In this document: piece after piece, positions 22,049-30,224 of the stretch
Layout: each line of letters begins with the position of its first letter
Numbering within the stretch: the first letter of the stretch is position 1
NCBI GenBank assembly: GCA_002438065.1
Contig: DJSP01000026.1
Location: 1-32,220, forward strand
DNA from: Caryophanales bacterium UBA6331
GTDB taxonomy: Bacteria > Bacillota_I > Bacilli_A > RF39 > UBA660
DNA: 32,220 nucleotides
Direction of reading: 5' to 3'
Notes under the pieces: generated by a model
What the model was told of the DNA's origin: nothing
Database searches by the model: none
The model's input: only the letters and a program-made list of their open reading frames with translations
Position numbers and translations under genes: made by a program

Positions 22049-23119
22049 ATGAAAAAATATATATTACAAGATAAATATGAAGAAGCAAAAGAAAAAGAAA
22101 AGACATTAGATAATAAAATAATAAATTGTGAAAACGAATTAAAAAGATTAAAAATGAAAAATAAATCTTTTAGAGTTAAAGTTAATATAATTATTGCATC
22201 AGTTATTTTATTAATGTCTTCTACAAGCAATTTATTTCGTTTAATATCAAATATGAAAATACTAAGTTCATTATTTATTTCTGGAATATTTTTATTATCT
22301 TATAAAGTAGCTGATTTATCTTATAAATTTGGTTTAAGTAAAAAATATAATGTAGATTTATCTAAAGATATGCTAGAAAGTGAAAGACTAAATAAAGAAA
22401 TAAAATGTCGTATTAAACTAGAACAGGCAAGATCTAAAAAAGATATAGCATCAAATACTTCAAATTTTTTAGCAAATAAGATTAAACAATGTTATAATGG
22501 AATACCACTATTTAGTAAATATCGTTATATTAATCAAGAAGAATTAAAAAATAAAATCGAAGACTCTAATAATAAAATTACTAAAAAACATTTAGAATTA
22601 AATAAAGAAATAGAAATAGTTTTATTAAATATAATGGCTAAAAAATATTGTTTAATGAATGTGTTTTTTAAAACTATATTAAATATTATTTTAGGAGAAA
22701 TGTTCCTTTTAACGTTACCTATTTTTATGAATTTTACAATTTTGTCAATATTCCAGTTATTATTATCTTTTACATTAATATATGAAATTGTTTGTAATAG
22801 TATTAAAGATTTTAAAAATAATAGAAATGTTTTTAGCAAATATAATATTGATTTAATTTCTTTTAATATGTTTAAAAATATGGATAAATATAATATAAAT
22901 ATATTGACTAAAAATAATAAATTAAGTAGTGATATAATAGATAACATAGAGGTATCAATTGTTTACGAATCTATAAAAGAAGATCTTCAACTATCTAAAA
23001 CATATGATAAAAATAATATAAAATTATGTGAATTTAATAATGCTACAAATAAACAAGAAATAAATGAAGTAAAAAAAGATGAAACAATAGAAGGAAAAAA
23101 ATTAATAAAGAGGAAATAA
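22049..23119 (+). CDS. hypothetical coiled-coil membrane protein
   Basis: 356 aa from ATG 22049 behind GAGGAATA; an upstream ATG at 21971 follows a terminator and has no ribosome site. Residues 8-40 are a charged helix or coiled coil, followed by two membrane segments (about 45-90). A second charged helical region (about 115-200) precedes two more segments (about 205-255), then a hydrophilic Lys/Asn/Glu-rich tail. I do not recognise it. It stops 8 nt before mtaB with an overlapping AATAAGGAG site, so they are co-transcribed. Confidence 0.65.
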   Translation: MKKYILQDKYEEAKEKEKTLDNKIINCENELKRLKMKNKSFRVKVNIIIASVILLMSSTSNLFRLISNMKILSSLFISGIFLLSYKVADLSYKFGLSKKYNVDLSKDMLESERLNKEIKCRIKLEQARSKKDIASNTSNFLANKIKQCYNGIPLFSKYRYINQEELKNKIEDSNNKITKKHLELNKEIEIVLLNIMAKKYCLMNVFFKTILNIILGEMFLLTLPIFMNFTILSIFQLLLSFTLIYEIVCNSIKDFKNNRNVFSKYNIDLISFNMFKNMDKYNINILTKNNKLSSDIIDNIEVSIVYESIKEDLQLSKTYDKNNIKLCEFNNATNKQEINEVKKDETIEGKKLIKRK

Positions 23120-23127
23120 GGAGTAAA

Positions 23128-24387
23128 ATGAAAATATATATAGAAACATTAGGTTGTAAAGTAAATACTTATGAATCCGAAATAATTAAAGAAGAATTTT
23201 TAAAAAATGGGTATCAAGAAGCATTAGATATAACAGATGCAAATGTTATAGTGGTAAATACTTGTTCGGTAACTAATCAAAGTGATGCTAAAAGTAGAAA
23301 AGTTATTCGTAATGCGAGAAAAAATAATAAAAATGCTATATTGGTTGTTTGCGGTTGTTCTAGTCAGAATCATCAAGACGAATTAAAAGAAATAGGGGCT
23401 GATATTTTAATTGGAAATAAAGATAAATCTAAAATTTATGATTATGTTAAAAATTATGATAATAAACAGATTATTAAATATTACGATATAATTAAAACTA
23501 ATTTTGAAAAGATGAGTTTAGATAATTATAGTGAGAGAACAAGAGCGTTTGTTAAAATTCAAGATGGATGTAATAATTATTGTTCATATTGCATTATTCC
23601 ATACTTAAGAGGAACAATTAGAAATAAAGAACTAAAAGATGCAATAAATGAAATAAATACTTTAGTTAATAATGGCTTTAAAGAAATAGTTTTAACAGGT
23701 ATTCATACAGGAAGTTATCCGAATTTAGTTAAATTAATTCATGAAATAAGTAAAAATAATAAGTTGGAAAGAATTAGAATTAGTAGTATAGAAGCTACTG
23801 AAATAGATGATGAATTCTTAGAAGAACTTAAAAATAATAAAAAGATTTGTAGTCATATGCACATACCTGTGCAAGCTGCTTGTGATAATACATTAAAACA
23901 AATGAATCGCAAATACGATATGAATAAGTTTATTAGTATTATTGATAAAATAAGAGAAGTAAGACCTTATATTAATATTACTACTGATTTAATAGTTGGT
24001 TTTCCTTCCGAAACTGAAGAAGACTTTCTAGAAAGTTATAATAATGCTAAAAAAATTAAATTTGGTAAAATTCATGTATTTCCTTATTCTAAAAGAGATG
24101 GTACTGTTGCTGCTAAAATGAATAGTGTTTTAAGTGATATTGAGAAAAAAGAACGTACTCATAAAATGATTGAGTTATCTAATGAATTAGAAAATGAATA
24201 TTATAATAAATTTTTAGGAAAAATATTAAATGTTCTAATAGAAGAAGTATTTGATAATTATAGTATAGGACATACAGATAATTATATTAAAGTAATAATT
24301 AATTCTAAGTTAGAACACAATAAGGATTATAATGTTAAAATTACAAATGTAAAAGATATTACTGTCTATGGAGAAATAGTAAAATAG
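23128..24387 (+). CDS. mtaB: tRNA t6A37 methylthiotransferase
   Basis: 419 aa radical-SAM enzyme that adds a methylthio group to N6-threonylcarbamoyladenosine at position 37 of ANN-decoding tRNAs. The N-terminal UPF0004 domain has three cluster cysteines (in 'LGCKVNTYES', 'NTCSVTNQSD' and 'CGCSS'). The radical SAM site is CNNYCSYC in 'KIQDGCNNYCSYCIIPYLRG'. 'TDLIVGFPSETEEDF' and the C-terminal TRAM-like region ('DYNVKITNVKDITVYGEIV') complete it. The GCK-type opening and 'ERTRAFVKIQDGC' fit MtaB rather than MiaB. Confidence 0.93.
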   Translation: MKIYIETLGCKVNTYESEIIKEEFLKNGYQEALDITDANVIVVNTCSVTNQSDAKSRKVIRNARKNNKNAILVVCGCSSQNHQDELKEIGADILIGNKDKSKIYDYVKNYDNKQIIKYYDIIKTNFEKMSLDNYSERTRAFVKIQDGCNNYCSYCIIPYLRGTIRNKELKDAINEINTLVNNGFKEIVLTGIHTGSYPNLVKLIHEISKNNKLERIRISSIEATEIDDEFLEELKNNKKICSHMHIPVQAACDNTLKQMNRKYDMNKFISIIDKIREVRPYINITTDLIVGFPSETEEDFLESYNNAKKIKFGKIHVFPYSKRDGTVAAKMNSVLSDIEKKERTHKMIELSNELENEYYNKFLGKILNVLIEEVFDNYSIGHTDNYIKVIINSKLEHNKDYNVKITNVKDITVYGEIVK

Positions 24388-24423
24388 TGTAACAAAAGAT
24401 ATGCCTAAAAAATATACTATAAT

Positions 24424-24642
24424 ATGATGAGAGTTATAAATATAAAAGATTATAATAATGAAGGAGTGTTTATTAATTTAGATATATCATTTAAACCATA
24501 TGAAAATTTGCTTAATAATCACTATAAATATTTAAGTAAAGATAAAGAATATTATTTTTATTGCAAAGGTGGAGTTAAATCTAAAAAAGTTGCTAGTATT
24601 CTTTCAGCATATGGTTATAATACAGTTTTAGTTTTGAAATAA
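24424..24642 (+). CDS. small rhodanese-like protein
   Basis: 72 aa; the second Met (24427) may be the true start. No clear ribosome site; TATAAT sits 2 nt before the ATG, and it may instead be read from the mtaB transcript 36 nt upstream. Active-site loop CKGGVKSKKVA (C-x-G-G-x-x-S) in a minimal rhodanese fold, shorter than the usual ~100 aa. Rhodaneses carry sulfur as cysteine persulfide, so a role in thiolation near mtaB is reasonable but not shown. Confidence 0.78.
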   Translation: MMRVINIKDYNNEGVFINLDISFKPYENLLNNHYKYLSKDKEYYFYCKGGVKSKKVASILSAYGYNTVLVLK

Positions 24643-24665
24643 AAGAATCGATTATGATTCTTTTT
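24642..24665 (+). terminator. terminator after the rhodanese gene
   Basis: AAAGAATC (24642-24649) and GATTCTTT (24656-24663) with a 6-nt loop and a T run. Confidence 0.88.
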
Positions 24666-24692
24666 GTATATGAATATTATTAGGAGTATAGA

Positions 24693-24716
24693 ATGAGAAA
24701 AATAAGATATAAATAA
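24693..24716 (+). CDS. 7-codon mini-ORF before the hydrogenase gene (tentative)
   Basis: ATG at 24693 behind a good TTAGGAG site, reading MRKIRYK and stop. It lies between the rhodanese terminator and the hydrogenase gene. Could be a leader peptide, or the start of a decayed gene. No family. Confidence 0.3.
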   Translation: MRKIRYK

Positions 24717-24772
24717 ATTGTTAATTGTATTTTAATCTCTAAGTTGGTAAAATTATAATAGGTGAAGATGTA

Positions 24773-26167
24773 ATGTTATATGAATGTGATAAATGTGGTT
24801 TCAAACATGAAGGAATACTTCCGGATGGTTATCATTGTCCTTTATGTTTATCAGGTTATGATCATTTAATTCCTATTAAATTTGAAAATAAAGTTTATAA
24901 AAGAGTTACAATATCAAATGAAAATGTTGGAATTAGAAGAGTAGATGAAAAATGTCTTAATTGTGGTGTATGTTTAAGGACCTGTGAAAAAGTAACAAAT
25001 GGTTTAATTAATAAAGAAATTAATGAAATAAAAAATATATGTTTAGAATGTGGTAATTGTATACTTACTTGTCCAACTTCAGCGTTAACACCAAAATATG
25101 ATTATCAAGAGGTTAAAAATTATATAAATGATTCAAATTACACTGTTATAGCGTTAACTAGCCCTGCAACGAGAGTAAGTATAGGAGATGCTTTTTCTAA
25201 AGAACCAGGAGAATTTTTAGAAGGAAAAATGGTTTCTGCTTTAAAGGAACTTGGCTTTGATTATGTTTTTGATGTGACATTTGGTGCTGATATAACTTCA
25301 GTAGAAGAAGCTCATGAATTAATGATTAGATTAGAAAATAATAGATTACCAATGTATTCTAGTTGCTGCCCTAGTTGGGTAAAATATTGCGAAATAGTTC
25401 ATCCTGAACTTGTAAGTAATTTATCTACTTGTAAAAGTCCAATTGGTATGGCTAGTACAGTTATTAAAAAATTATTTGCTCCTAGTGAGTATGATAGTGA
25501 CAAAAAAATTATAATAGTTGCAGCTACTCCATGTACAAGTAAAAAAAGAGAAATATTAAATACTGATACTGACTTTGTAATTACAACCAGTGAACTTGCT
25601 TTAATGATAAGAGAAAATGGAATTGATTTTAATAATTTAAAAGATTTAGAATTTGATAAAGTTAAAGGATCTTTTTCCGGAACGATGTATGGTGCTGGAG
25701 GAGGAGTTACTAAATCAGTTATTAAGTGCCTATATTATGAATTAACTAATAAAGATCTAAAAGAATCTGATTATTCTATTGAAGAAAAAGAATACTATAA
25801 AATATTAAAATTAAAAATTAATTCTAGAATGATAAGATGTATCATACTAAGCACTATGTCTAACTTTGAAAAGTTATTACAAGATAATATTCAATATGAT
25901 TTTGTTGAAGTAATGAATTGTGAGGGAGGATGTATATCAGGTGGAGGACAAATTTTAATGCCTATTAAAGACCGTGAATTAATTAAACAAAAAAGAGCTG
26001 AAAGCTTAAATAAAAAACATAACGAAATAGAAAAATATCCTTATAAAAATGATTTAATTGATGATTTATATAATACATATTTAAATAAACCAGGAAGCAT
26101 AGAAGCTAATAAATATTTACATACTAAACATAAAAAATTATCATCCATAATAAAAGAAGAAATTTAA
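24773..26167 (+). CDS. [FeFe]-hydrogenase with N-terminal rubredoxin-like domain
   Basis: 464 aa. Order: rubredoxin-like C5-x2-C8 and C22-x2-C25; two [4Fe-4S] ferredoxin sites C61/64/67/71 and C90/93/96/100; H-cluster domain from about 120. H-cluster motifs are 'SSCCPSW' (C198 proton-relay position, C199), 'TPCTSKK' (C254) and 'VMNCEGGCISGGGQ' (C383, C387), so all ligands are kept though Thr/Met/Ala at usual motif positions are replaced. Catalyses H+ reduction or H2 oxidation in anaerobes; maturases HydEFG are not in the window. GTG-rich AGGTGAAG precedes ATG. No signal peptide, so cytoplasmic. Confidence 0.9.
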   Translation: MLYECDKCGFKHEGILPDGYHCPLCLSGYDHLIPIKFENKVYKRVTISNENVGIRRVDEKCLNCGVCLRTCEKVTNGLINKEINEIKNICLECGNCILTCPTSALTPKYDYQEVKNYINDSNYTVIALTSPATRVSIGDAFSKEPGEFLEGKMVSALKELGFDYVFDVTFGADITSVEEAHELMIRLENNRLPMYSSCCPSWVKYCEIVHPELVSNLSTCKSPIGMASTVIKKLFAPSEYDSDKKIIIVAATPCTSKKREILNTDTDFVITTSELALMIRENGIDFNNLKDLEFDKVKGSFSGTMYGAGGGVTKSVIKCLYYELTNKDLKESDYSIEEKEYYKILKLKINSRMIRCIILSTMSNFEKLLQDNIQYDFVEVMNCEGGCISGGGQILMPIKDRELIKQKRAESLNKKHNEIEKYPYKNDLIDDLYNTYLNKPGSIEANKYLHTKHKKLSSIIKEEI

Positions 26168-26180
26168 CGTTTCTTCTTTT
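26152..26180. terminator. bidirectional terminator inside two convergent gene ends
   Basis: AAAAGAAGAAA (26152-26162) and TTTCTTCTTTT (26170-26180) form a perfect 11-bp stem around a 7-nt loop, with A/T runs on both sides. The two stop codons overlap by 4 nt in the loop, so the terminator is built from the last codons of both genes. Confidence 0.8.
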
Positions 26181-26988
26181 CTATTTTCTTAAAAATATTT
26201 TTAATTTTGCTTTTAAGTTCCTTAGTATCTTGATAATAATCATAAGTTTCACTGTTATGAAAATCAATAATATCGTTTGCTTCCTTTTGTAAAGTATTAA
26301 TATAATTAAAATCAATTGGAGTAGGTGTACTTAGTTTGTCAAGTAGTTTTTCAACTTGCTTCTCATTTAGGCCTATATAAGCATAATATTGAAAAATAGG
26401 AACCCTTGACTTGTTCATTTCTAAATTATATACACACTCTAAATGATTATAATTACTAAAAGTAAAAATCATATTATTATAAATATCAATTCCAAAATAA
26501 GAACTATTATATTTAATTAGCGTAATTAAGTGATTAGGTTTAATAGAATCGCTATTTAAGGAAATTAATAAAGTTTCTGACTTTAATCCTAATTTTTTAA
26601 ATACATCATTAGCAAAACTATTCACATTACGACAGACACCTTGCCCTAATGCTACATTTACCCCAAAATAATAATGTAAATCAACAAAATTAATGACATT
26701 AAATTCTTCCATATATTCACTTGTTATTCCTAATTCAATTAAATTAGATAATAATAAAGGGTATAAAAATAAGTTTTCATTTTTATTTAATATTTTTAAT
26801 AAACCGGCAGTTTTAATAACAAACTCCTCATATAATTTATAAAGTTCTAAATACTTGTTTTTTTCCTTATTTTCATTATCTTTATGATATAAATATGCTA
26901 ACTTCATTTGCTTTATTAATTCTTCATTTTTATCTTTGCCATAAAAATATTTATCATCAAAATATGTATTAACAAATTCATCGCTCAT
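26164..26988 (-). CDS. transglutaminase-like domain protein
   Basis: 274 aa. The catalytic triad of the transglutaminase-like/cysteine-protease superfamily is visible: C119 in 'GQGVCRNVNSFANDVFKKLG', H153 in 'KPNHLITLIKY' and D168 in 'YFGIDIYNN'. N-terminal 100 residues are helical and hydrophilic; the C-terminus ends in a long basic helix. No signal or membrane segment. In bacteria such domains act as proteases or amidases; the target is unknown. GGGTGGAA is the ribosome site. Its promoter is back to back with that of rpsP and its 3' end converges on the hydrogenase. Confidence 0.85.
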   Translation of the reverse strand: MSDEFVNTYFDDKYFYGKDKNEELIKQMKLAYLYHKDNENKEKNKYLELYKLYEEFVIKTAGLLKILNKNENLFLYPLLLSNLIELGITSEYMEEFNVINFVDLHYYFGVNVALGQGVCRNVNSFANDVFKKLGLKSETLLISLNSDSIKPNHLITLIKYNSSYFGIDIYNNMIFTFSNYNHLECVYNLEMNKSRVPIFQYYAYIGLNEKQVEKLLDKLSTPTPIDFNYINTLQKEANDIIDFHNSETYDYYQDTKELKSKIKNIFKKIEKKKR

Positions 26989-27014
26989 AAAATTCCACCC
27001 ATAAAGATAATATC

Positions 27015-27043
27015 ATATAAATTAAATATAATTCAACTGTCAA
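27015..27043 (-). promoter_or_regulatory. promoter of the transglutaminase-like gene
   Basis: Minus strand: TTGACA (27043-27038), 17 nt, TTATAT (27020-27015). Confidence 0.6.
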
Positions 27044-27082
27044 CCAAAAATAGTTGACACCATATAAAATTAATGTTATTAT
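27038..27082 (+). promoter_or_regulatory. rpsP promoter with palindromic divergent -35 boxes
   Basis: TTGACA (27054-27059), 17 nt, TATTAT (27077-27082). The rpsP -35 and the divergent one form the perfect inverted repeat TGTCAAC (27038-27044)/GTTGACA (27053-27059), centre near 27048. Confidence 0.85.
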
Positions 27083-27112
27083 AACTTTAGTAAAGAAAAG
27101 GAGGCATATAAT

Positions 27113-27376
27113 ATGGCTGTTAAATTAAGATTAAAAAGAATGGGAGCTAAACAAAGACCTTTCTATCGTATTGTAGCTGCTGATTCAAGAAGTCCAAGAG
27201 ATGGAAAATTCATTGAAGTAGTTGGAACATATCAACCAATTTATAAAGAAAATAACTTTAATGTTGATGAAGAAAAAGCTCTTAAATGGTTAAATAATGG
27301 TGCTGAACCAACTGACACTGTAAAAAATATTTTAGTTAAATCAGGTGTTTGGGCTAAATACAAAAGTGAGAAGTAG
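27113..27376 (+). CDS. rpsP: 30S ribosomal protein S16
   Basis: 87 aa, normal length. 'AVKLRLKRMGAKQRPFYRIV' with 'SRSPRDGKFIEVVGTYQP' is the S16 signature. Part of the small ribosomal subunit body. AAAGGAGG is a perfect ribosome site. Followed by the KH-protein gene 2 nt later, the standard rpsP-khpA order. In many genomes rimM-trmD follow, but here a terminator follows khpA. Confidence 0.98.
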   Translation: MAVKLRLKRMGAKQRPFYRIVAADSRSPRDGKFIEVVGTYQPIYKENNFNVDEEKALKWLNNGAEPTDTVKNILVKSGVWAKYKSEK

Positions 27377-27378
27377 TT

Positions 27379-27630
27379 ATGCATCAAGATTTAATTAATT
27401 TTACTAGTAGTTTAGTAAAAAAATTAGTTAAAGAACCAGATATGGTAAGTGTTCAAGAATTTCTAGGTGATGATGAATCAATACTGTTAGAAATAATTGT
27501 TCATGAAAGTGATATGGGAGCAATAATTGGTAAGGGTGGTAAAATGGCATCTTCAATTAGAACTCTAATAAGTGCTTATGGCTATATTCATTCTTTAAAT
27601 AGAATAAAAATAAATATCGATTCATTTTAG
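27379..27630 (+). CDS. khpA: KH-domain RNA-binding protein (KhpA/YlqC-like)
   Basis: 83 aa. Single type II KH domain with the RNA-gripping loop 'GAIIGKGGKMASSIRTLI' (GxxG = GKGG). KhpA partners with KhpB/Jag and affects cell-envelope mRNA in Firmicutes. It starts 2 nt after rpsP and GAAGTAG acts as its ribosome site. Confidence 0.92.
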   Translation: MHQDLINFTSSLVKKLVKEPDMVSVQEFLGDDESILLEIIVHESDMGAIIGKGGKMASSIRTLISAYGYIHSLNRIKINIDSF

Positions 27631-27646
27631 TCGATATTTATTTTTT
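27608..27646. terminator. bidirectional terminator between khpA and the YfhO gene
   Basis: AAATAAATATCGA (27608-27620) and TCGATATTTATTT (27631-27643), a perfect 13-bp stem. The khpA stop is in the loop and the YfhO stop overlaps the 3' arm. T run to 27646 on plus, T5 on minus. Confidence 0.9.
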
Positions 27647-30112
27647 GGCTCTTTTTATAAATAAAATTACTAATCCAGTTAAAATACTTGCACTAGATAT
27701 AATTATGCCTTCCACAAGTCCTGGAGTAGAGTATTTAAATTCAATTAAATGTTCTCCTTCAGTTAAATCTAGTCCAATAACTGCATCATATATGCTTGTA
27801 GGAGTAGTTAAAGTTCCATCAACATAAACTTTCCATCCTTGATCATTTGCTATTGAAGTATAAAGTAAAGTATCATCCTTAACATTAACTTTAGCAGTAA
27901 AATGATGATCATCATAATAATTATTTACTACCATCTTATTGTTATTAATATTTTTAACAAATTCTTTATATATATCATAATTTATAGAATATAAATGAAT
28001 ATTATAATCATAACTTTTTTTATTAACTGTTATTTTAAATTTTATTTTATCTGCCTTATGTAATAATAAAAATCCTCTATTATCAATACTAGTTTCTTCA
28101 TCATTAAGATAAAAATTATATTCATTCTTTGAATAGTTATCATTATTTACAAAGACAAATTCTTCTTCTTTAGCAGTGTATTCATAAATAACATAATTAT
28201 CATTACCATTAAAAATACAATAATTAGGTTCTTTAGTACAACTTATTGTCTTATTACTAGCATCAATTTCTTTAATTATATTTTTATCATTATTATTTAT
28301 AGTCTTAACTAAATTATTCATATTAGATACAAAAGAATCATTATAATCAAGTTCTAAAATTTTATTAGTAGTTAAGAATCCAAAAGAAGTTGCATCTTCA
28401 TTTAAATAAACATTATCCTTATATTCTTTATAATAATCTACATCTTGATTACTAATTATATATTTAATACCTAATATACTATTAACAATTGGATCATTAT
28501 AATAATATTTACCACTACAATTATCACTAACAGTTATACCTAATATATTTTTAGCATATTTAAATACATTACTGTTTCGCACTGATGAAAAATAACTAAC
28601 TTCATTGTATTCATGTAATAACCCATTATTTAATATTGTTCGGTCATAAAAACCAATTCTATATAGATCATTATCATCTATCTTACTTATACTTTCATTA
28701 CTAAAATTATAAGTATTAATAAATTTAGAGTAAGTATTCTCATTACCATTATTTTTAAAAGTTAAAAATGCATTAAAACTAAGTTCAATAATAACAACAT
28801 AAACTATATATTTTTTAAAATCTTTATGATTTAACATAAATATATAATAAAACATAAATACGAAAGAGATACCTAAGTATATTAATTTAGCCATTAAATT
28901 TTGTCTTTCATCAATATCTAAATTGCCACTAGTTACAAATCCGATAAGAATTATAACAACAAATAAAGTATAAAACCCTAAATTAAATTTCCAATTATTT
29001 TTATCATATCTAATAAAATTTCTAAAACCTAAATAAATTAAAAAGAAAGAAAATATAAATGAATATCTAACAGGGTAGAATATTGGCATAGACATCATAT
29101 GCCAAAAATAATCTAATAAATTAAAACTAACTGATAGTAAGAAAAATAAACAAACACCAAGTGATGCTAATCTTTCTTTTAACTTAATTCTTGAATTAAA
29201 GAAATATAATAATGAATTAATATAAATAAACATACTAACATAAACATTTGGCGTACCATATTCTAAATCTCCATTAGAAAAAGAAGCAAAAGTAAGTTTA
29301 TAAAAAGTACTTATTCCATCTAAATCAAATTTAAAATAATCTTTAGCAAATTCACTGATTAACTCAGCCTTACCATTTAAAAGTTCTAACACTACTGGAA
29401 TAAGTGCAAACGCACTAATTAGTCCTGATAAAATAGAATAAAATAAATATTTAAATATTCTAGATTTATTAAATCCTTTAATAATACTTTTATAAATAAA
29501 ATAAATTACACTAAATATACATATCATATATCCAATATAGAAATTAAAAATAATTGTGCAGGATAAACTAATAACATAAAGTAAATAACTATCCTCTTTA
29601 AAAATCTTTTCAATTCCCATCATAACTATTGGAAGCAGGATAACACTATCAAACCACATATAATTAAAATAATATAATAAGTTATAGGTAGATAAAGCAT
29701 AACAAATACTAAATAAATAATTAATTTTTCTTTTTCTAACATAGCTTAAATAAATAACCATGGTTAAACTACAAAGCATTATTTTAAATATAATAATAAA
29801 GTTATAGAACTGCATTACATTAGAAAATAGTAAACCAAATATATTTGTTATATTAAAAGTATAATAAACTAAAGATGCATAAGTATTAAATCCAAGTAAT
29901 CCTTTAAAAGTATAAAATAAATTTTCTTTTCCTTTTATTATATTTAAAAAATTATTAAGAATCCCGGGATACTGACTATATCCATCTCCCATAGCAACAA
30001 TCTTATCTCCAAAAGGATAAATATGATTAAAAATATAGACTATAAGCATAATAATTATTGGTAATATAATTGCTAGAATATAATTTTTGTTCTTTTTTAT
30101 AAAATTTTTCAT
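27638..30112 (-). CDS. YfhO family membrane protein
   Basis: 824 aa GT-C-like multi-pass protein with about 13 membrane segments in the first 430 residues and one at the end (about 799-818). N-terminal 'AMGDGYSQYPGILNNFLNII' and 'NLFYTFKGLLGFNTYASLVY' carry the acidic loop typical of YfhO. The extracellular C-terminal domain (about 440-795) includes 'LYTSIANDQGWKVYVDG' and 'EGEHLIEFKYSTPGL'. Bacillus YfhO takes part in lipoteichoic acid glycosylation, transferring sugar from a lipid carrier outside the membrane. GGTGATCAT is the ribosome site. Confidence 0.9.
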   Translation of the reverse strand: MKNFIKKNKNYILAIILPIIIMLIVYIFNHIYPFGDKIVAMGDGYSQYPGILNNFLNIIKGKENLFYTFKGLLGFNTYASLVYYTFNITNIFGLLFSNVMQFYNFIIIFKIMLCSLTMVIYLSYVRKRKINYLFSICYALSTYNLLYYFNYMWFDSVILLPIVMMGIEKIFKEDSYLLYVISLSCTIIFNFYIGYMICIFSVIYFIYKSIIKGFNKSRIFKYLFYSILSGLISAFALIPVVLELLNGKAELISEFAKDYFKFDLDGISTFYKLTFASFSNGDLEYGTPNVYVSMFIYINSLLYFFNSRIKLKERLASLGVCLFFLLSVSFNLLDYFWHMMSMPIFYPVRYSFIFSFFLIYLGFRNFIRYDKNNWKFNLGFYTLFVVIILIGFVTSGNLDIDERQNLMAKLIYLGISFVFMFYYIFMLNHKDFKKYIVYVVIIELSFNAFLTFKNNGNENTYSKFINTYNFSNESISKIDDNDLYRIGFYDRTILNNGLLHEYNEVSYFSSVRNSNVFKYAKNILGITVSDNCSGKYYYNDPIVNSILGIKYIISNQDVDYYKEYKDNVYLNEDATSFGFLTTNKILELDYNDSFVSNMNNLVKTINNNDKNIIKEIDASNKTISCTKEPNYCIFNGNDNYVIYEYTAKEEEFVFVNNDNYSKNEYNFYLNDEETSIDNRGFLLLHKADKIKFKITVNKKSYDYNIHLYSINYDIYKEFVKNINNNKMVVNNYYDDHHFTAKVNVKDDTLLYTSIANDQGWKVYVDGTLTTPTSIYDAVIGLDLTEGEHLIEFKYSTPGLVEGIIISSASILTGLVILFIKRAKK

Positions 30113-30128
30113 ATGATCACCATAACTA

Positions 30129-30156
30129 ATTTTATCATATTATTAATTATTGACAA
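30129..30156 (-). promoter_or_regulatory. promoter of the YfhO gene
   Basis: Minus strand: TTGTCA (30156-30151), 16 nt, TAAAAT (30134-30129). Confidence 0.6.
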
Positions 30157-30174
30157 ATATCTTACACTAAAAAT

Positions 30175-30203
30175 TTGTTTTTTTTTAAGGAGTTTGTTAT
30201 ACT
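30175..30203 (+). promoter_or_regulatory. parE promoter
   Basis: TTGTTT (30175-30180), 17 nt, TATACT (30198-30203). RNA start near 30210, with AAGGGTG ribosome site at 30213-30219. Confidence 0.6.
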
Positions 30204-30224
30204 CTATTTGTTAAGGGTGTGATT

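Noticed and set aside
22534..22947. Minus-strand 137-aa hydrophobic ORF
   Set aside because: It lies antisense in the coiled-coil membrane protein gene; the hydrophobic make-up is a mirror of Lys/Asn-rich codons.
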